Positions 53,731 to 63,208 of a stretch of DNA of 64,000 nt are shown here, piece after piece; position 1 is the stretch's first letter; each line of letters starts with the position of its first letter. Below the pieces are notes generated by a model. It saw only the letters and a list, made by a program, of their open reading frames with translations. It ran no database searches and was not told where the DNA came from. This stretch comes from Planctomycetota bacterium (GTDB lineage: Bacteria; Planctomycetota; UBA1135; GCA-002686595), in assembly GCA_002686265.1 (NCBI GenBank), contig NZBA01000135.1, forward strand, positions 62,001-126,000. Direction: 5' to 3'. Made by a program: the position numbers and the translations under genes.

Positions 53731-56700
53731 TCAGCGACCGAGCGGGCACCGATCGAGCAGGCGCTCGCCCGCCAGCTCGCCCGGCGACCCCGGGCAGCGC
53801 AGGTGATCGGGGCAAGCGAGCAGCTCCTCGCCCAGGCTGCCGCCCCCCCCCGAGCCTCCGACGAGCACCGAGCCCTCGATCACGCCTCGCTCCACCTTCG
53901 AGAGCGCATGAGTGGCGGCGGCGACGTAGGAGTCGACCAGCCACAGCTCGCCGCCGGCGGTTCCGATGATCCCGCCGCGCTGCGCGCCGACGGCGACGCA
54001 GCGCTCGAGGAGCGCGGCCCGCGCGCCGAACAGGGCGCCGATCCCCGACTCGATCCTGCTCTCCCGTGCCAGGAGGAGGGAGGCTCCGCTCATGCGCACG
54101 CCGCCGGCGTTCTGGCTCCCCCCGCTGGGCACGAGAGTCGTGCGCACCAGCTCCACGAGCGCACTGGAAGCCTGGATGCCGACGCCGGGGGCCTCGATGG
54201 TGCAGTCACGCAGAATGACGCCGGAGGAGATGCAGGACACGGCCGTGCCCGACGGCGGGGCGATCTTCAGGCCCTCGAACGCAACCTCCGCCCCCTCGAG
54301 GACGGTCAGGCCGAAGCGCAGGACGCAGTCCCCCTCGCCCACGATGCGCAGCCCGTTCACTGCGACGCGCAGGGAGCGGGTTGCCGCGTCGAGTGCGTAG
54401 ACGCCCGGCGGCAGGAGGAGGTCGACGTTCTCCATGCCCGCGGCCTCGATGCCCGCCACCGCATCGAAAACCTGGTCGTAGGAGGCCCGCTCGATGCGCA
54501 CCGTTTCGCGCTCGATCTCACCGGTTCCGGGAGGACGCGTCGCGCGCAGGTCAGCGAGGTCGAGGGCCCCTCTCAGGCGGGCGCGCGGGTCGCTGACGAC
54601 CGCACGGGCGGCGTCGATGAACACGTCCCCCCCGGACACACGCGCGCCGGCGTCGCGGCGGGCGAGGAGCGACTCGACCAAGAGGGCACGGCGCAAGGCG
54701 GCGACCTCGCGCTCGACGGACACCTCCAGCGCGAGGGTGGGATCGTCGCGCTCCAGATCACGCAGGACCTGCAGGCGTACGAGGGCGCCCCAAGGATCGG
54801 TTGGGTCGACCCGCTCCGCCAAGTCAGTGCGCACGGCGGCGACGCTCAGCGCGTCCAGCCCGCCCAGGTCCCAATCCACGGGATCCGCCGTGGCGCGCGA
54901 GGCCCCCGCGGAGGGCGTGACGACGGGCCTGGGCGCCGCGGCCAGCTCTGGGATCAGGGCCGCCAGGAGGCGCACTCCGGCCTCTGGATCGGACTCGGCC
55001 AGGAGCGCCCGCCAGGGATCCCGCGCCGGGTTCTCGACGCGTTCGCCGCCGAGCCCGTGCCGGATCAGCGCTACCGCCCTGGCGCCGCTCTCCTCGGCCA
55101 GCCAATGAGCCGAGGGCGGTGTCCCCAGCCCGCGCGCGAGCGCCAGGGAGCCGAGCAGGGTTCCCGCCAGGTCCGCTCCGTCCTTCGCTCCCCCGTCCTC
55201 GGCCTCGAGCAGCGCGCGAGCGGCGGCGGCCTGCTCTGGATCGGAGGAGGCGAGGGCCTCCCGCAAGGAGGGGAAGGCCGGCTCGCCGATGGCCGCCAAG
55301 ACGTCCCGCGCCTCCGAGCGCCGGCCGAAGTCGGCGTGGGCGAGGTCCGCTACGCAGCGCTCGATCAGGGCCGCGGCGTGCGGGCCGCCGTCATCTCCCA
55401 CGAGGAACCCGACAGGAGTCCCCGGCAGGGAGCGCGAGCCGTCGGCCAGGGCGTAGCGGAAGCGGTAGCGTGCCAGTCCGCCCTCTCCGGGCGCGGGGTC
55501 GGTGAGCTCGCGTTCGCCGCGGACGCCCCGTACACAGGCTTCCCAGCTCCCGCCCTGTCTAGGGTCGAGGCGCTCGACCTCGATCGAGGCCGTCGCGGCC
55601 TCGCCGCACTCGAGATCCGCCGGTGGGAAGGTGAAAGTGACGCCCCGCCGCGCCTCCCATGAGAGCTCGGGCGCCGGCGGCGCCGGGAGGAAGGTGCGCC
55701 CACCGGAGAGATCGATCTGCCGCCGCAAGAGAACGTCACCGTCTCCCGCGACCTCGACGCTCACGCGTGCGTAGAACCCCTCGCCGGTGATCACGGCCAG
55801 GGCTTTCCCGGCGGGGACGAACACTCGCTCGCCCTTGTAGTTGTGTTCGGTCGGCTCCGGCAAGCTCCAGACGCGGGCCTCGGCGGGAGCGAGCAGGTGA
55901 GCGCGCACGAGTGGCCCGACCGAGAACTGAGCGCCGTTGGCGCCCACGTACTCGACGCACAGATCGAAGCGGTCGCTCTCGTCGGAGCAGCTCACCAGGT
56001 CGATGCGCCGCTTGAGGGCGAGGGGCAAGGCCTCGCTCTCGGGCGCGAGACCGCAGACGCCGACGACCGTGCTGCCGAAACCCGTGGCCGACGCCAGACG
56101 GCGGACGCGGTACTCGAAGCTCGCACCCCGCGGAGCGCCCCCGTCGGTCCAGGCCACGCCCGACGGACGCGCGATCTCCTCCCACGGCGCGGGTGCGCGC
56201 CCGATGCCGAGGGGGCGGCGCTCGACGAGCAGCGGCCCCGAGCCGTTCCCCTCCCAGGTGAGCTCGATCCCCTCCCGCAGGGAGCGGGCCGAGAGGACGG
56301 CGGGATCGCGCTCGAGGGCGCTCGCGCTCTGATCGGCCTGCAAGGCGTACTCGAGCCGGCAGCCCATGGAATCCACGCTCAACACGCGCAGGTAGCCCCA
56401 GCCGCGTTCTCCGAGATCGAAGACCGCCTCCACGCCGGCGACGGCGGGCAAGTCGAGGGTCGCGGAGCCCTCGTCGCGTCCGATGCGCCTGCGCGGGCCC
56501 ACGGGCGCCAGGCCGTCGAGGAAGCGCAGGGGGACGGCGGCGGTCAGGCCGTGATCTCCCCAGGCGAGGATCGGGCGATCGGCGGAGGCGGGCCGATCGC
56601 TGGCCATCCCCCGCCCGAGATCGAGCACGAAACCGCGCGGCACAGACAGCTCCCGCCACCAGATGTCGTGGAGTCCCGCGTCGGAGGCGGCCTCCTGGGC

Positions 56701-56748
56701 AGGGATCGGGCCGAGCACGCAGGAGGCGAAGAGGAGGGCTCGCAGCAT
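53731..56748 (-). CDS. Large secreted protein with C-terminal right-handed beta-helix
   Basis: 1005 residues from the ATG at 56748, which begins with a signal peptide (MLRALLFASCVLGPIPAQEA). Residues ~20-480 are beta-rich with fibronectin-like stretches (LTWEGNGSGPLLVERRPLG, FEYRVRRLASA). Residues ~485-560 contain HEAT-like helices (RCVADLAHADFGRRSEARDV, ALASSDPEQAAAARALLE). Residues ~770-960 form a parallel beta-helix (LRVAVNGLRIVGEGDCVLRF, VILRDCTIEAPGVGIQASSA, RESRIESGIGALFGARAALL), as in pectate-lyase-like and polysaccharide-binding proteins. No catalytic residues can be assigned. It is upstream of acnA on the same strand. Confidence 0.8.
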   Translation of the reverse strand: MLRALLFASCVLGPIPAQEAASDAGLHDIWWRELSVPRGFVLDLGRGMASDRPASADRPILAWGDHGLTAAVPLRFLDGLAPVGPRRRIGRDEGSATLDLPAVAGVEAVFDLGERGWGYLRVLSVDSMGCRLEYALQADQSASALERDPAVLSARSLREGIELTWEGNGSGPLLVERRPLGIGRAPAPWEEIARPSGVAWTDGGAPRGASFEYRVRRLASATGFGSTVVGVCGLAPESEALPLALKRRIDLVSCSDESDRFDLCVEYVGANGAQFSVGPLVRAHLLAPAEARVWSLPEPTEHNYKGERVFVPAGKALAVITGEGFYARVSVEVAGDGDVLLRRQIDLSGGRTFLPAPPAPELSWEARRGVTFTFPPADLECGEAATASIEVERLDPRQGGSWEACVRGVRGERELTDPAPGEGGLARYRFRYALADGSRSLPGTPVGFLVGDDGGPHAAALIERCVADLAHADFGRRSEARDVLAAIGEPAFPSLREALASSDPEQAAAARALLEAEDGGAKDGADLAGTLLGSLALARGLGTPPSAHWLAEESGARAVALIRHGLGGERVENPARDPWRALLAESDPEAGVRLLAALIPELAAAPRPVVTPSAGASRATADPVDWDLGGLDALSVAAVRTDLAERVDPTDPWGALVRLQVLRDLERDDPTLALEVSVEREVAALRRALLVESLLARRDAGARVSGGDVFIDAARAVVSDPRARLRGALDLADLRATRPPGTGEIERETVRIERASYDQVFDAVAGIEAAGMENVDLLLPPGVYALDAATRSLRVAVNGLRIVGEGDCVLRFGLTVLEGAEVAFEGLKIAPPSGTAVSCISSGVILRDCTIEAPGVGIQASSALVELVRTTLVPSGGSQNAGGVRMSGASLLLARESRIESGIGALFGARAALLERCVAVGAQRGGIIGTAGGELWLVDSYVAAATHALSKVERGVIEGSVLVGGSGGGGSLGEELLACPDHLRCPGSPGELAGERLLDRCPLGR

Positions 56749-56963
56749 CACGGTCCGGCGCGCCCCCAGAGGAGAACGCCCCTCAGATCGTACCAGCATC
56801 CGGGGCGGCGCCGGGGGCGGCCGGCCGCGCCCGGGGCTCGGACGCGGTGCCTGCCCGCGGGCGCAGACGACCGTCCGCGGCCCCCGAATGAGCATTCTAG
56901 AGCGGCACTCGACGAGGGCCGTGGGTTAGAATCCCGCCCGGCGCGGCCCATGCCGCGCGACTC

Positions 56964-57039
<76 letters not shown>

Positions 57040-57494
57040 GAACAAGCTCCGCCGACGATGGGGTGCCGGCGGCGATACGATTGGTATCGGAGCATTGGTA
57101 TCGGAGCATACGTACCGGGAGACACTGCGCGCCTGGATACGACACCGGCTCCACGCCAGGAGTCGTCGGCCGGCTCGGGAGGAAGCTGCGCCCGACTTCC
57201 ACCGTTCCTACACGGCCGCCGACCTACCAGCGGGTCACCGCGCGAGCCCAGGAGGAGTCAGCTCTCTTGGATTCGCCGTTCGAAGCGCCCGTAAGCGTGG
57301 CCGTCCTTCGACGGCGCTCCGTGCGGGTGTGACGGCCCAGCTCCTGGGGTTTCAGAATCGGGGGGTGGTGCCCCAGGGCACGCGGCCACTGCGAGGGCGG
57401 AGGAACCAGGTGGACTCACCGTCCGTGGGAGGGGTGCGCCACAGAACGCCCGCACGGTACACAACTCGCGTCGTGCAGAGCTGAAGTCCATCCC
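57040..57494. other. Intergenic region with a 14-bp tandem duplication
   Basis: 455 bp between tRNA-Ala and the end of the RNase D gene. The only clear structure is a perfect direct repeat TTGGTATCGGAGCA x2 at 57081-57108. The plus-strand frames here are Arg-rich and look non-coding. I found no second copy of the tRNA 3' end, integrase or terminal inverted repeats, so there is no sign of an integrated element. Confidence 0.5.
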
Positions 57495-58694
57495 TCAGCA
57501 CCGGCGCCGACGGGTGTCGATGCGGCCGTGGGAGAGGTCGTCCTCCCAGGCGCGCACCACCTCGACGATGGACTCGCCGTAGCGTTCGACCTGCCAGGCA
57601 ATCACACCCGAGACACCCGCGAGGTCCGCCACGGTCAGCGGGCGCTCGTGGACGATGCGAGCGAGAGCGTGGCGGTTGAGCACCAGCGAGGAATCGAAGC
57701 CCTCCTCGCGCGCGCACTTCTTGCGCCAGCCCTTCATGCGGTCGAACAACTCGAGCTGCTCGGGCGACAGCCCCGCGGAGCCGTCGCGGGGGGGACGCTC
57801 GGGCATGCGCGTGATCGGTTCCTGACGACGCGCCTCCTCGAGCGTGTCCACGAGCTGCGCGCCGAAACGGCGGACGAGACGAGGGGAGAGTCCGGGAATC
57901 CCCGACAAGCCGCGCTCGTCACGAGGCGCTCGCTCCGCTAGGGCCAGCAAGGTCGCCGCGCCCATGACCTTGAAGGGCGGGAGGTCGCTGCGCTCGGCTA
58001 GGCGATCGCGCAGACTGAACAGCTCGTGCAGGGAACGCCGCTCGACGGGAGAGAGGCCGCGGGCCCCCTTGATGCGCACCCAGTCGTCGGGCCGGAAACC
58101 AACGACCGTGCCGTCCAGCTCGGTCAGTCGGCGGCACTCGCCCTCCACGATGACCGACCGGCCGTTCCGCTCCAACTCGGCTTCGAGCCGCTCCTTGAGG
58201 GACAGGAGGTAGTGGGTGTCCAGGCGAGCGTAGGCGATCTGGCGCGCCGAGAGCGGGCGCGAGCTCCAGTCCGAGCGCTGCAGGGACTTGTCCAGGCGCA
58301 CGCCGAAGTGCTCCTCGAGCACGTTCGCGAGCCCCGGGCTCTCCGAGCCGAGGGCCGCAACCGCGATGCGCGTGTCGAAGAGACTCGCGAACTCGAAGCC
58401 GTACTCACGCTTGAAGAGCAGCACGTCGTACTCGCCGTCGTGGAACACCTTGACGCGCGCGGGATCGGCGAGGACTGCTCCGAGGGGAGCGATGTCCACG
58501 CCCGCCAGCGGATCAACCAGGTAGTCACGACCCGCGGCAGTGATCTGGATCAGGCAGACCTTCTCGCGGTAGCTGAAGAAGGAGTCGGCCTCGGTGTCGA
58601 CGGCCAGCTCATCGACGCCCTCGAGCTCTGAGAGCAGCGCATCCAGCCCCTCCTCGTCTTCGACGAGAGTGGGATCGGGAAGTTCCTCCTGCAT
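57495..58694 (-). CDS. rnd: Ribonuclease D
   Basis: 399 residues, close to E. coli RNase D (375). DEDD motifs are VDTEADSFFSY (D-x-E), VFHDGEYDVLLF (Asp) and YARLDTHYLL (Tyr/Asp of Exo III). An HRDC domain follows at ~200-285, and a second HRDC-like helical domain ends the protein (KKCAREEGFDSSLVLNRHAL). It trims the 3' ends of tRNA precursors. It lies between two tRNA genes, 80 nt downstream of tRNA-Asp on the same strand, so the enzyme may be co-transcribed with one of its own substrates. Confidence 0.93.
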   Translation of the reverse strand: MQEELPDPTLVEDEEGLDALLSELEGVDELAVDTEADSFFSYREKVCLIQITAAGRDYLVDPLAGVDIAPLGAVLADPARVKVFHDGEYDVLLFKREYGFEFASLFDTRIAVAALGSESPGLANVLEEHFGVRLDKSLQRSDWSSRPLSARQIAYARLDTHYLLSLKERLEAELERNGRSVIVEGECRRLTELDGTVVGFRPDDWVRIKGARGLSPVERRSLHELFSLRDRLAERSDLPPFKVMGAATLLALAERAPRDERGLSGIPGLSPRLVRRFGAQLVDTLEEARRQEPITRMPERPPRDGSAGLSPEQLELFDRMKGWRKKCAREEGFDSSLVLNRHALARIVHERPLTVADLAGVSGVIAWQVERYGESIVEVVRAWEDDLSHGRIDTRRRRC

Positions 58695-58774
58695 GGGGAC
58701 TGGGCCTGCCCGGCCGGGCTCGCGGCTCGCCCGGCGGGAGGCACTGGTGCCTCCGAGGACGCGTGGAGCGGGGA

Positions 58775-58851
58775 TGGCGAGGATGACGGGACTTGAACCC
58801 GCAACCTCCGGCGTGACAGGCCGGCACTCTAACCAATTGAGCTACATCCCC
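58775..58851 (-). tRNA. tRNA-Asp, anticodon GTC
   Basis: A complete 74-nt cloverleaf plus encoded CCA on the minus strand. Acceptor GGGGATG pairs with CATCCTC (one G:U). The anticodon stem CCGGC/GCCGG has loop CTGTCAC (anticodon GTC), the T-loop is TTCAAGT and the discriminator is G, all as expected for tRNA-Asp. G34 is the base that queuosine replaces, relevant to queC and the QTMAN-like gene in this window. Confidence 0.95.
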
Positions 58852-59033
58852 GCAGATTCGGGGTCGGAGTATAGCCCGCGGCGGGGCGTCGTCCAGCCCG
58901 TAGTCGCAGCCTCCGCGGCGGTGCCCCCCCCAGGGGGGAGCTCACTCGCGCACACCGGCACCGGCCCCCGAAAACGACCTTCCCCGTCACAATGGTAGGT
59001 CTCCGGGCGTATTGCAGCACGCCGCGAAGCTCC

Positions 59034-60005
59034 ATGCTCCACTCCCCCCTCCTCCTCTCCCTGCTCTGGCTGGCCCCGCTCACCGACGGCGAGCAGCCGA
59101 CGGCGCCCGCGGACTGGGTGTCCGAAATCCACGAGGGGTATCCGCGGACGCGCCTGGTGGACCTTGTCCTGCCCGGCACCCACGACTCGGGTTCCCACGC
59201 GATCACCCCCGACTCTCCCCCGGCTCCGGGCGAACCGGAGTTCTACAAGCACTTCAGCGCGCTCGCCGCCGCCTGGGCGCGCACCCAGGAGCACTCCCTC
59301 TCGCGCCAGCTCGCCGGCGGCATCCGCTACCTCGACCTGCGGGTGGCCCTCCACGAGGGCGAGCTGGTCCTCGTCCACGGCCTGGTCTCCCGCGCGCTCG
59401 CCGGAGCCCTCGAGGAGATCCGCTGCTTCGCTCTCGCCCACCCGCGCGAGCCGGTGCTGCTCGACTTCCAGGCCATGCCGAGAGCGTCCGCCCATACCGA
59501 GCTGGACCGGCTCCTTCAGGCCCACCTCGCCGACCAGCTCTTCGAAGCCGACGAGCCGCTCGCGGAGTGGACTCTCGGTGCGCTCTGGGAGTCCGGCCGC
59601 AACCTCATCGCCATCTGTGACCACTCCGGTTTCGCGGCGCACAGGCCCGCCTACCTCACGCGGAGCGTGCTCGACAGCGTTTGGACGGACTCGTGCACCA
59701 TCGACGGCCTCCTCAAACGTCTGGACGCACGCATCCGATCGCGCTCCCGCGACCGCTTGCAGTGTGCCTACCTGACCTTCACGCCTCGGTTCGAGACGAT
59801 CGTCTCGAACCCCACCCGGGCCAGTCGCGGCCTGGACGGCTTCAGCAAGCCCCTCTTCGAGCTCCCCGGCCGCTGGCTCGATCGGTGGCTGGACGAAGGC
59901 CTGCACCCGAACGTGATCTCGGTCGATTTCTACGACAAGACCGACGTCGTCGCCGCCGCCATCAACGCCAACCGGCGCCTGCTGGGCGTAGCGGCACAGC
60001 GCTAG
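59034..60005 (+). CDS. Secreted PI-PLC X-domain-like phosphodiesterase
   Basis: 323 residues from the ATG at 59034, giving a signal peptide (MLHSPLLLSLLWLAPLTDG). The PLC-X motifs are LVLPGTHDSGSHAI (first catalytic His) and YLDLRVALHEGELVLVHGLV (second His and Arg/Asp metal residues); FSKPLFELPGRW and NVISVDFYDK lie toward the C-terminus. It resembles PLCXD-type and bacterial PI-PLC-like proteins that cleave glycerophosphodiesters or GPI-like heads without calcium. The natural substrate is unknown. It is convergent with the short WYRDP-domain gene. Confidence 0.82.
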   Translation: MLHSPLLLSLLWLAPLTDGEQPTAPADWVSEIHEGYPRTRLVDLVLPGTHDSGSHAITPDSPPAPGEPEFYKHFSALAAAWARTQEHSLSRQLAGGIRYLDLRVALHEGELVLVHGLVSRALAGALEEIRCFALAHPREPVLLDFQAMPRASAHTELDRLLQAHLADQLFEADEPLAEWTLGALWESGRNLIAICDHSGFAAHRPAYLTRSVLDSVWTDSCTIDGLLKRLDARIRSRSRDRLQCAYLTFTPRFETIVSNPTRASRGLDGFSKPLFELPGRWLDRWLDEGLHPNVISVDFYDKTDVVAAAINANRRLLGVAAQR

Positions 60006-60090
60006 CAGCGCGGCGCGAAACGCCCACGACGGTTTCGCCCGTTCCGACACTGCAGCGGCGGAGAGGGCGATCCGCGCTCGCCGCAGCGGC

Positions 60091-60570
60091 TCAGGGAGTG
60101 AAGGGAATCTCCAGACCGTGGCTCAGGTTGAAGCCGGAGCCGCAGGGGCTCAGGGCGGGGTCGCGGTACCAGCCCTGGTAGTGCTTCGTGTCGCCGGAGT
60201 GGACCGTCGCCGGCCCGGCCGGCTCCCCGGAGATCGAGTGCCCCGTGGAGTCGACGCTCCCAGTGGAGTCGATCACCAGCGGCGAGTAGCAGCGCCAGAC
60301 ATCCCCGCCGACGCAATGTAGACCGTCGCCGAACACGACGCCGTGGCCTCCGTTGAGAGCCGCATCGCCTTGGAAGAAGATCATGAACTGTCCGGGCACG
60401 AGCCCGCGCGCTTCGAGGACTACCGTGTCGGCACCGACGGCCGCAGCGCCCGATGCGGCGAGCACGCCGCCGAGCGGGGACAGAGGTTGGCAGGGGCTCT
60501 TCCAGGTGCGTAGCACGGTGCGCGTCCTTGTTGGAGCAGCGAGAATGGGAGCCCGCGAGCGCTCCCCCAT
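60091..60570 (-). CDS. Short protein consisting mainly of the WYRDP domain (truncated family member)
   Basis: 159 residues from the ATG at 60570. It has the second half of the recurring domain: GLVPGQFMIFFQGDAALNGG with HGVVFGDGLHCVGG, a linker, then GDTKHYQGWYRDPALSPCGS and GFNLSHGLEIPFTP. The CFGDG..CPCGN half and a signal peptide are missing: the first ~35 residues are Arg/Pro-rich. It could be a decayed gene whose 5' part was lost, or the start may be further upstream in another frame. Compare the shorter remnant at 35700. I call it probable but of doubtful function. Confidence 0.6.
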   Translation of the reverse strand: MGERSRAPILAAPTRTRTVLRTWKSPCQPLSPLGGVLAASGAAAVGADTVVLEARGLVPGQFMIFFQGDAALNGGHGVVFGDGLHCVGGDVWRCYSPLVIDSTGSVDSTGHSISGEPAGPATVHSGDTKHYQGWYRDPALSPCGSGFNLSHGLEIPFTP

Positions 60571-60580
60571 GGGCCCGATT

Positions 60581-62319
60581 CTACCGTGATTCCGCCGGAT
60601 TAGCGCGAGGCTCGGGCAGGCGGAAGACCTCCAGGTAGGGCCCGAGGGCTCGGGCGCGCAGGAGGCGCGGGGCGCGGTTCGGGACAAGGGCGTCGGCGAC
60701 CTCTTGGTAGTCGAGGGGGAGACTCGCGATCGGGCTCAGGTCCGGAGCGAAGCGCACGAGAAGCTTCCCTTCCTGCTGCAGGCCGATCCTCACATCCTCC
60801 ACCTGGGGGTCCACCGACCGCCCGGTGAAGACCTCGTTGATGCAGTAGCCGCCGCCGAGCGAGTGCACGAACTCCTTGCGCGCGCGACGGCGCAAGTCCG
60901 GGTCGTGCAGGGGAAGCCAGCGCGTCCGGTAGGCGGGAGCGGACGGTGACTCGCCGACCTTCCTCTGGTAGCTGTACCAGCCCAAGCCACGCTCGGGGAA
61001 GCCTGCCTCTTCGGCCTCCAGGGAAGCGGCATCGGAGCGCACCGGCAGGGTCATGGGCAGGCTCAGGTAGACGACATCCTCCTCGGGGTCCACGGTCTCG
61101 AGGACCCATGCCGCAGCCTCTTCGTAGGTCGAGGGCCACGTCCTCAGTTGGGCGAAGCGCACGGCGACGACACAGGGGAAGGTCAAGAGGCCCAGAGTGA
61201 CGACGCCGATGAGCGCGCCTCTTCGTTCGGAGAGAACGCGCCACAGCCCCCAGGCGGCGAGGCACGCGAGGAAGGGGATGAGCGGCAGGAGCGAGCGTTC
61301 GCAGCTGCGCTCGTCTAGCCCGATTACGACGGCGTAGGGGACGGCGAACGAGAGGGCGACAAGGCGATCGCCAAGGGGAGCGGAGGCGGGCTGGAGTGGC
61401 GCGTCACCAGATCACACAACCACACGACGAGGCCGAGGACGGCGCCGGCGGCCAGGGCCGGCTCCCACGACCACAACGAGCGCATCAACAGCGACGCGCT
61501 CTGGAGGTTGAATCCACCACGGAAGGTCCCCGGCCCGGACTGGCCCAGCCGCGAGCTAGTGGGCGTCGCGCCCTCGACGGGCGGCCCGGCTCCCTCCAGC
61601 AGAAACGGGTAGAGAAAGACGACGGTCGCCGCAGCGGCGAGGAGGAACAGGAGCGCCCACAGGTGTCGACGCCAGTCGGAGCGGTGGGAGGCGAGGACAT
61701 GGGCGAGGATGAGCGGGAGAAAGACGGCCACGCCGCTCTGCAGGGAGCCGAGGGCCGCGCCGACGGCCAGGGACGCCAGGAGGTACGCGCCCGCCCGCGG
61801 CCGCCGGCGAAGGCGCACGCAGGTGAGGACGGCCAGGGCCATCAGGCTCGCCGCGGCGGCATGGGGGCGCGCCTGCACGGCGAAGTGGATCGAGAGCAGG
61901 CTCGTCCCGGCCAGGGCGGCGGCCACGAGCGCCCAGGCCGGCGGCATGACGAGCCGCGCCAGCCGCCAGGTCGCCGGAAGAACGAGCAGGGACAGGAGTG
62001 CCACGGTGAGGCGGACGCGAAGCACTGGGTGGATCGCACGAGCGACGTGCTCGGACAGCTCGGCCGAAGCCGGCGTGTTCCACTCCAACCGCGGCGTGCA
62101 GGCGCTGGCGACGTAGGCCACGCCCAGCGGGTACGCGCCGTAGCTCTCGTTCTCCCGCGGCTCTGGCGCGTCGGTCTCGATCAGCTCGACCTGGACCGGA
62201 ATGTGGGCGTCGGGTTCGACCGAAGACGGCGACAGCTAGTCGAGACCCGCCAGGCGCGTGCCGGCCGAGAAGGCGAGCACGACGAGGGCTCCGAGGGCGA
62301 GCAGGAGGTTCCCCCTCAC
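60581..62319 (-). pseudogene. Broken GT39/ArnT-like membrane glycosyltransferase (in-frame TAG and frameshift)
   Basis: A GTG at 62319 overlaps the mazG stop (GTGA) and begins a membrane protein (RGNLLLALGALVVLAFSAGT). An in-frame TAG occurs at 62238-62236. The frame then continues open to ~61324 with several transmembrane helices (VRLTVALLSLLVLPATWRLA, YLLASLAVGAALGSLQSGVA, LWALLFLLAAAATVVFLYPF). Near 61410 the reading frame must change; the next frame continues GDRLVALSFAVPYAVVIGLD, LLPLIPFLACLAAWGLW and so on to the stop at 60581. The span is 1739 nt, one short of a multiple of three. The layout suits lipid-linked-sugar transferases (PMT/GT39). Two lesions suggest a real pseudogene, though sequencing error cannot be excluded. 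Confidence 0.8.
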
Positions 62320-63167
62320 GAGAATCGGCGTTTCGCCTCGTCCCACGCGGCCATCAGGTCCTCCAGTGATCTCTCGGCCACAGAACCTCCGAAGCGGCCC
62401 TCCATGAACCGAAAGCGCTCTTCGAAGCGACCGAGGGCCGTGCGGCAGGCGCGCTCGGGATCGACGCCCAGGTACTCGCCCAGGAAGGCGGTCGCCAGGA
62501 GCACGTCACCCAGCTCCTCCTCGACGCGCAGCGCCTCGCCCGCCCCAAGCTCGACGGCGCTGCGATCGAGGTCCACGCCCTCCAAGACCTCGCACAGCTC
62601 CGCGATCTCCTCGCGCACCTTCGCCAAGGCGCCACGCGCGCTCGCCCAGCGGAAGCCCGTCGCCACGGCCCGCTCACAGGTGCGCGCGGCGCGCTGGAGC
62701 GCTGGGAGCGAGCGCGGCACCCCCGCCAGGGCGCTCTCGTCACGGCCCTTGGCTCTGCGCTCCTCGGCCTTGATCTCCTCCCACTGGCGCAGAACCTGTT
62801 CGGGATCATCGGCCTCCGCCTCGCCGAAGACGTGCGGATGACGCCGCACGAGCTTGTCCGCCACCGCCTGTGCGGCATCGGCGAGGTCGAAGCGGTCCTC
62901 CTCGGAGGCGATGCGGCAGATCATCGCCAGGACCATCAGCACATCGCCCGCCTCCTCGATCATCTCGGAATCCCCGCCCGCGTCCACGGCCTCCACCAAC
63001 TCGTGCGCCTCCTCGATGAGGTGCACAGCCATGCTCGCGACCGTCTGCTCGCGGTCCCAAGGACAACCGCCCGGCTCGCGCAGGCGATCGACGATCTCGA
63101 GCAAGCGGCGCAAGGCGTCGAGGCGCCCGTCCGTGGACGCGTCGGATTCGAGGTCGCTCTCCGTCAT
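62316..63167 (-). CDS. mazG: Nucleoside triphosphate pyrophosphohydrolase MazG
   Basis: 283 residues with two tandem MazG domains, as in E. coli (263). The first has LREPGGCPWDREQTVASM, LIEEAHELVEAVD and EMIEEAGDVLM. The second has VREEIAELCEVLEG and RVEEELGDVLLATAFLGEYL. These EExxE...ExxD metal sites hydrolyse NTPs and dNTPs to monophosphates. It ends in a 4-nt overlap with the GTG of the broken glycosyltransferase and starts 41 nt downstream of queC on the same strand. Confidence 0.95.
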   Translation of the reverse strand: MTESDLESDASTDGRLDALRRLLEIVDRLREPGGCPWDREQTVASMAVHLIEEAHELVEAVDAGGDSEMIEEAGDVLMVLAMICRIASEEDRFDLADAAQAVADKLVRRHPHVFGEAEADDPEQVLRQWEEIKAEERRAKGRDESALAGVPRSLPALQRAARTCERAVATGFRWASARGALAKVREEIAELCEVLEGVDLDRSAVELGAGEALRVEEELGDVLLATAFLGEYLGVDPERACRTALGRFEERFRFMEGRFGGSVAERSLEDLMAAWDEAKRRFS

Positions 63168-63208
63168 GGAGCAGAACCTACCCGCCCGCCCGCCGAGCGC
63201 CTAATCCG

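Noticed and set aside
57095-57484. 129-codon frame between tRNA-Ala and rnd
   Set aside because: Arg-rich translation with no motif, no ribosome-binding site, in a region that appears non-coding.
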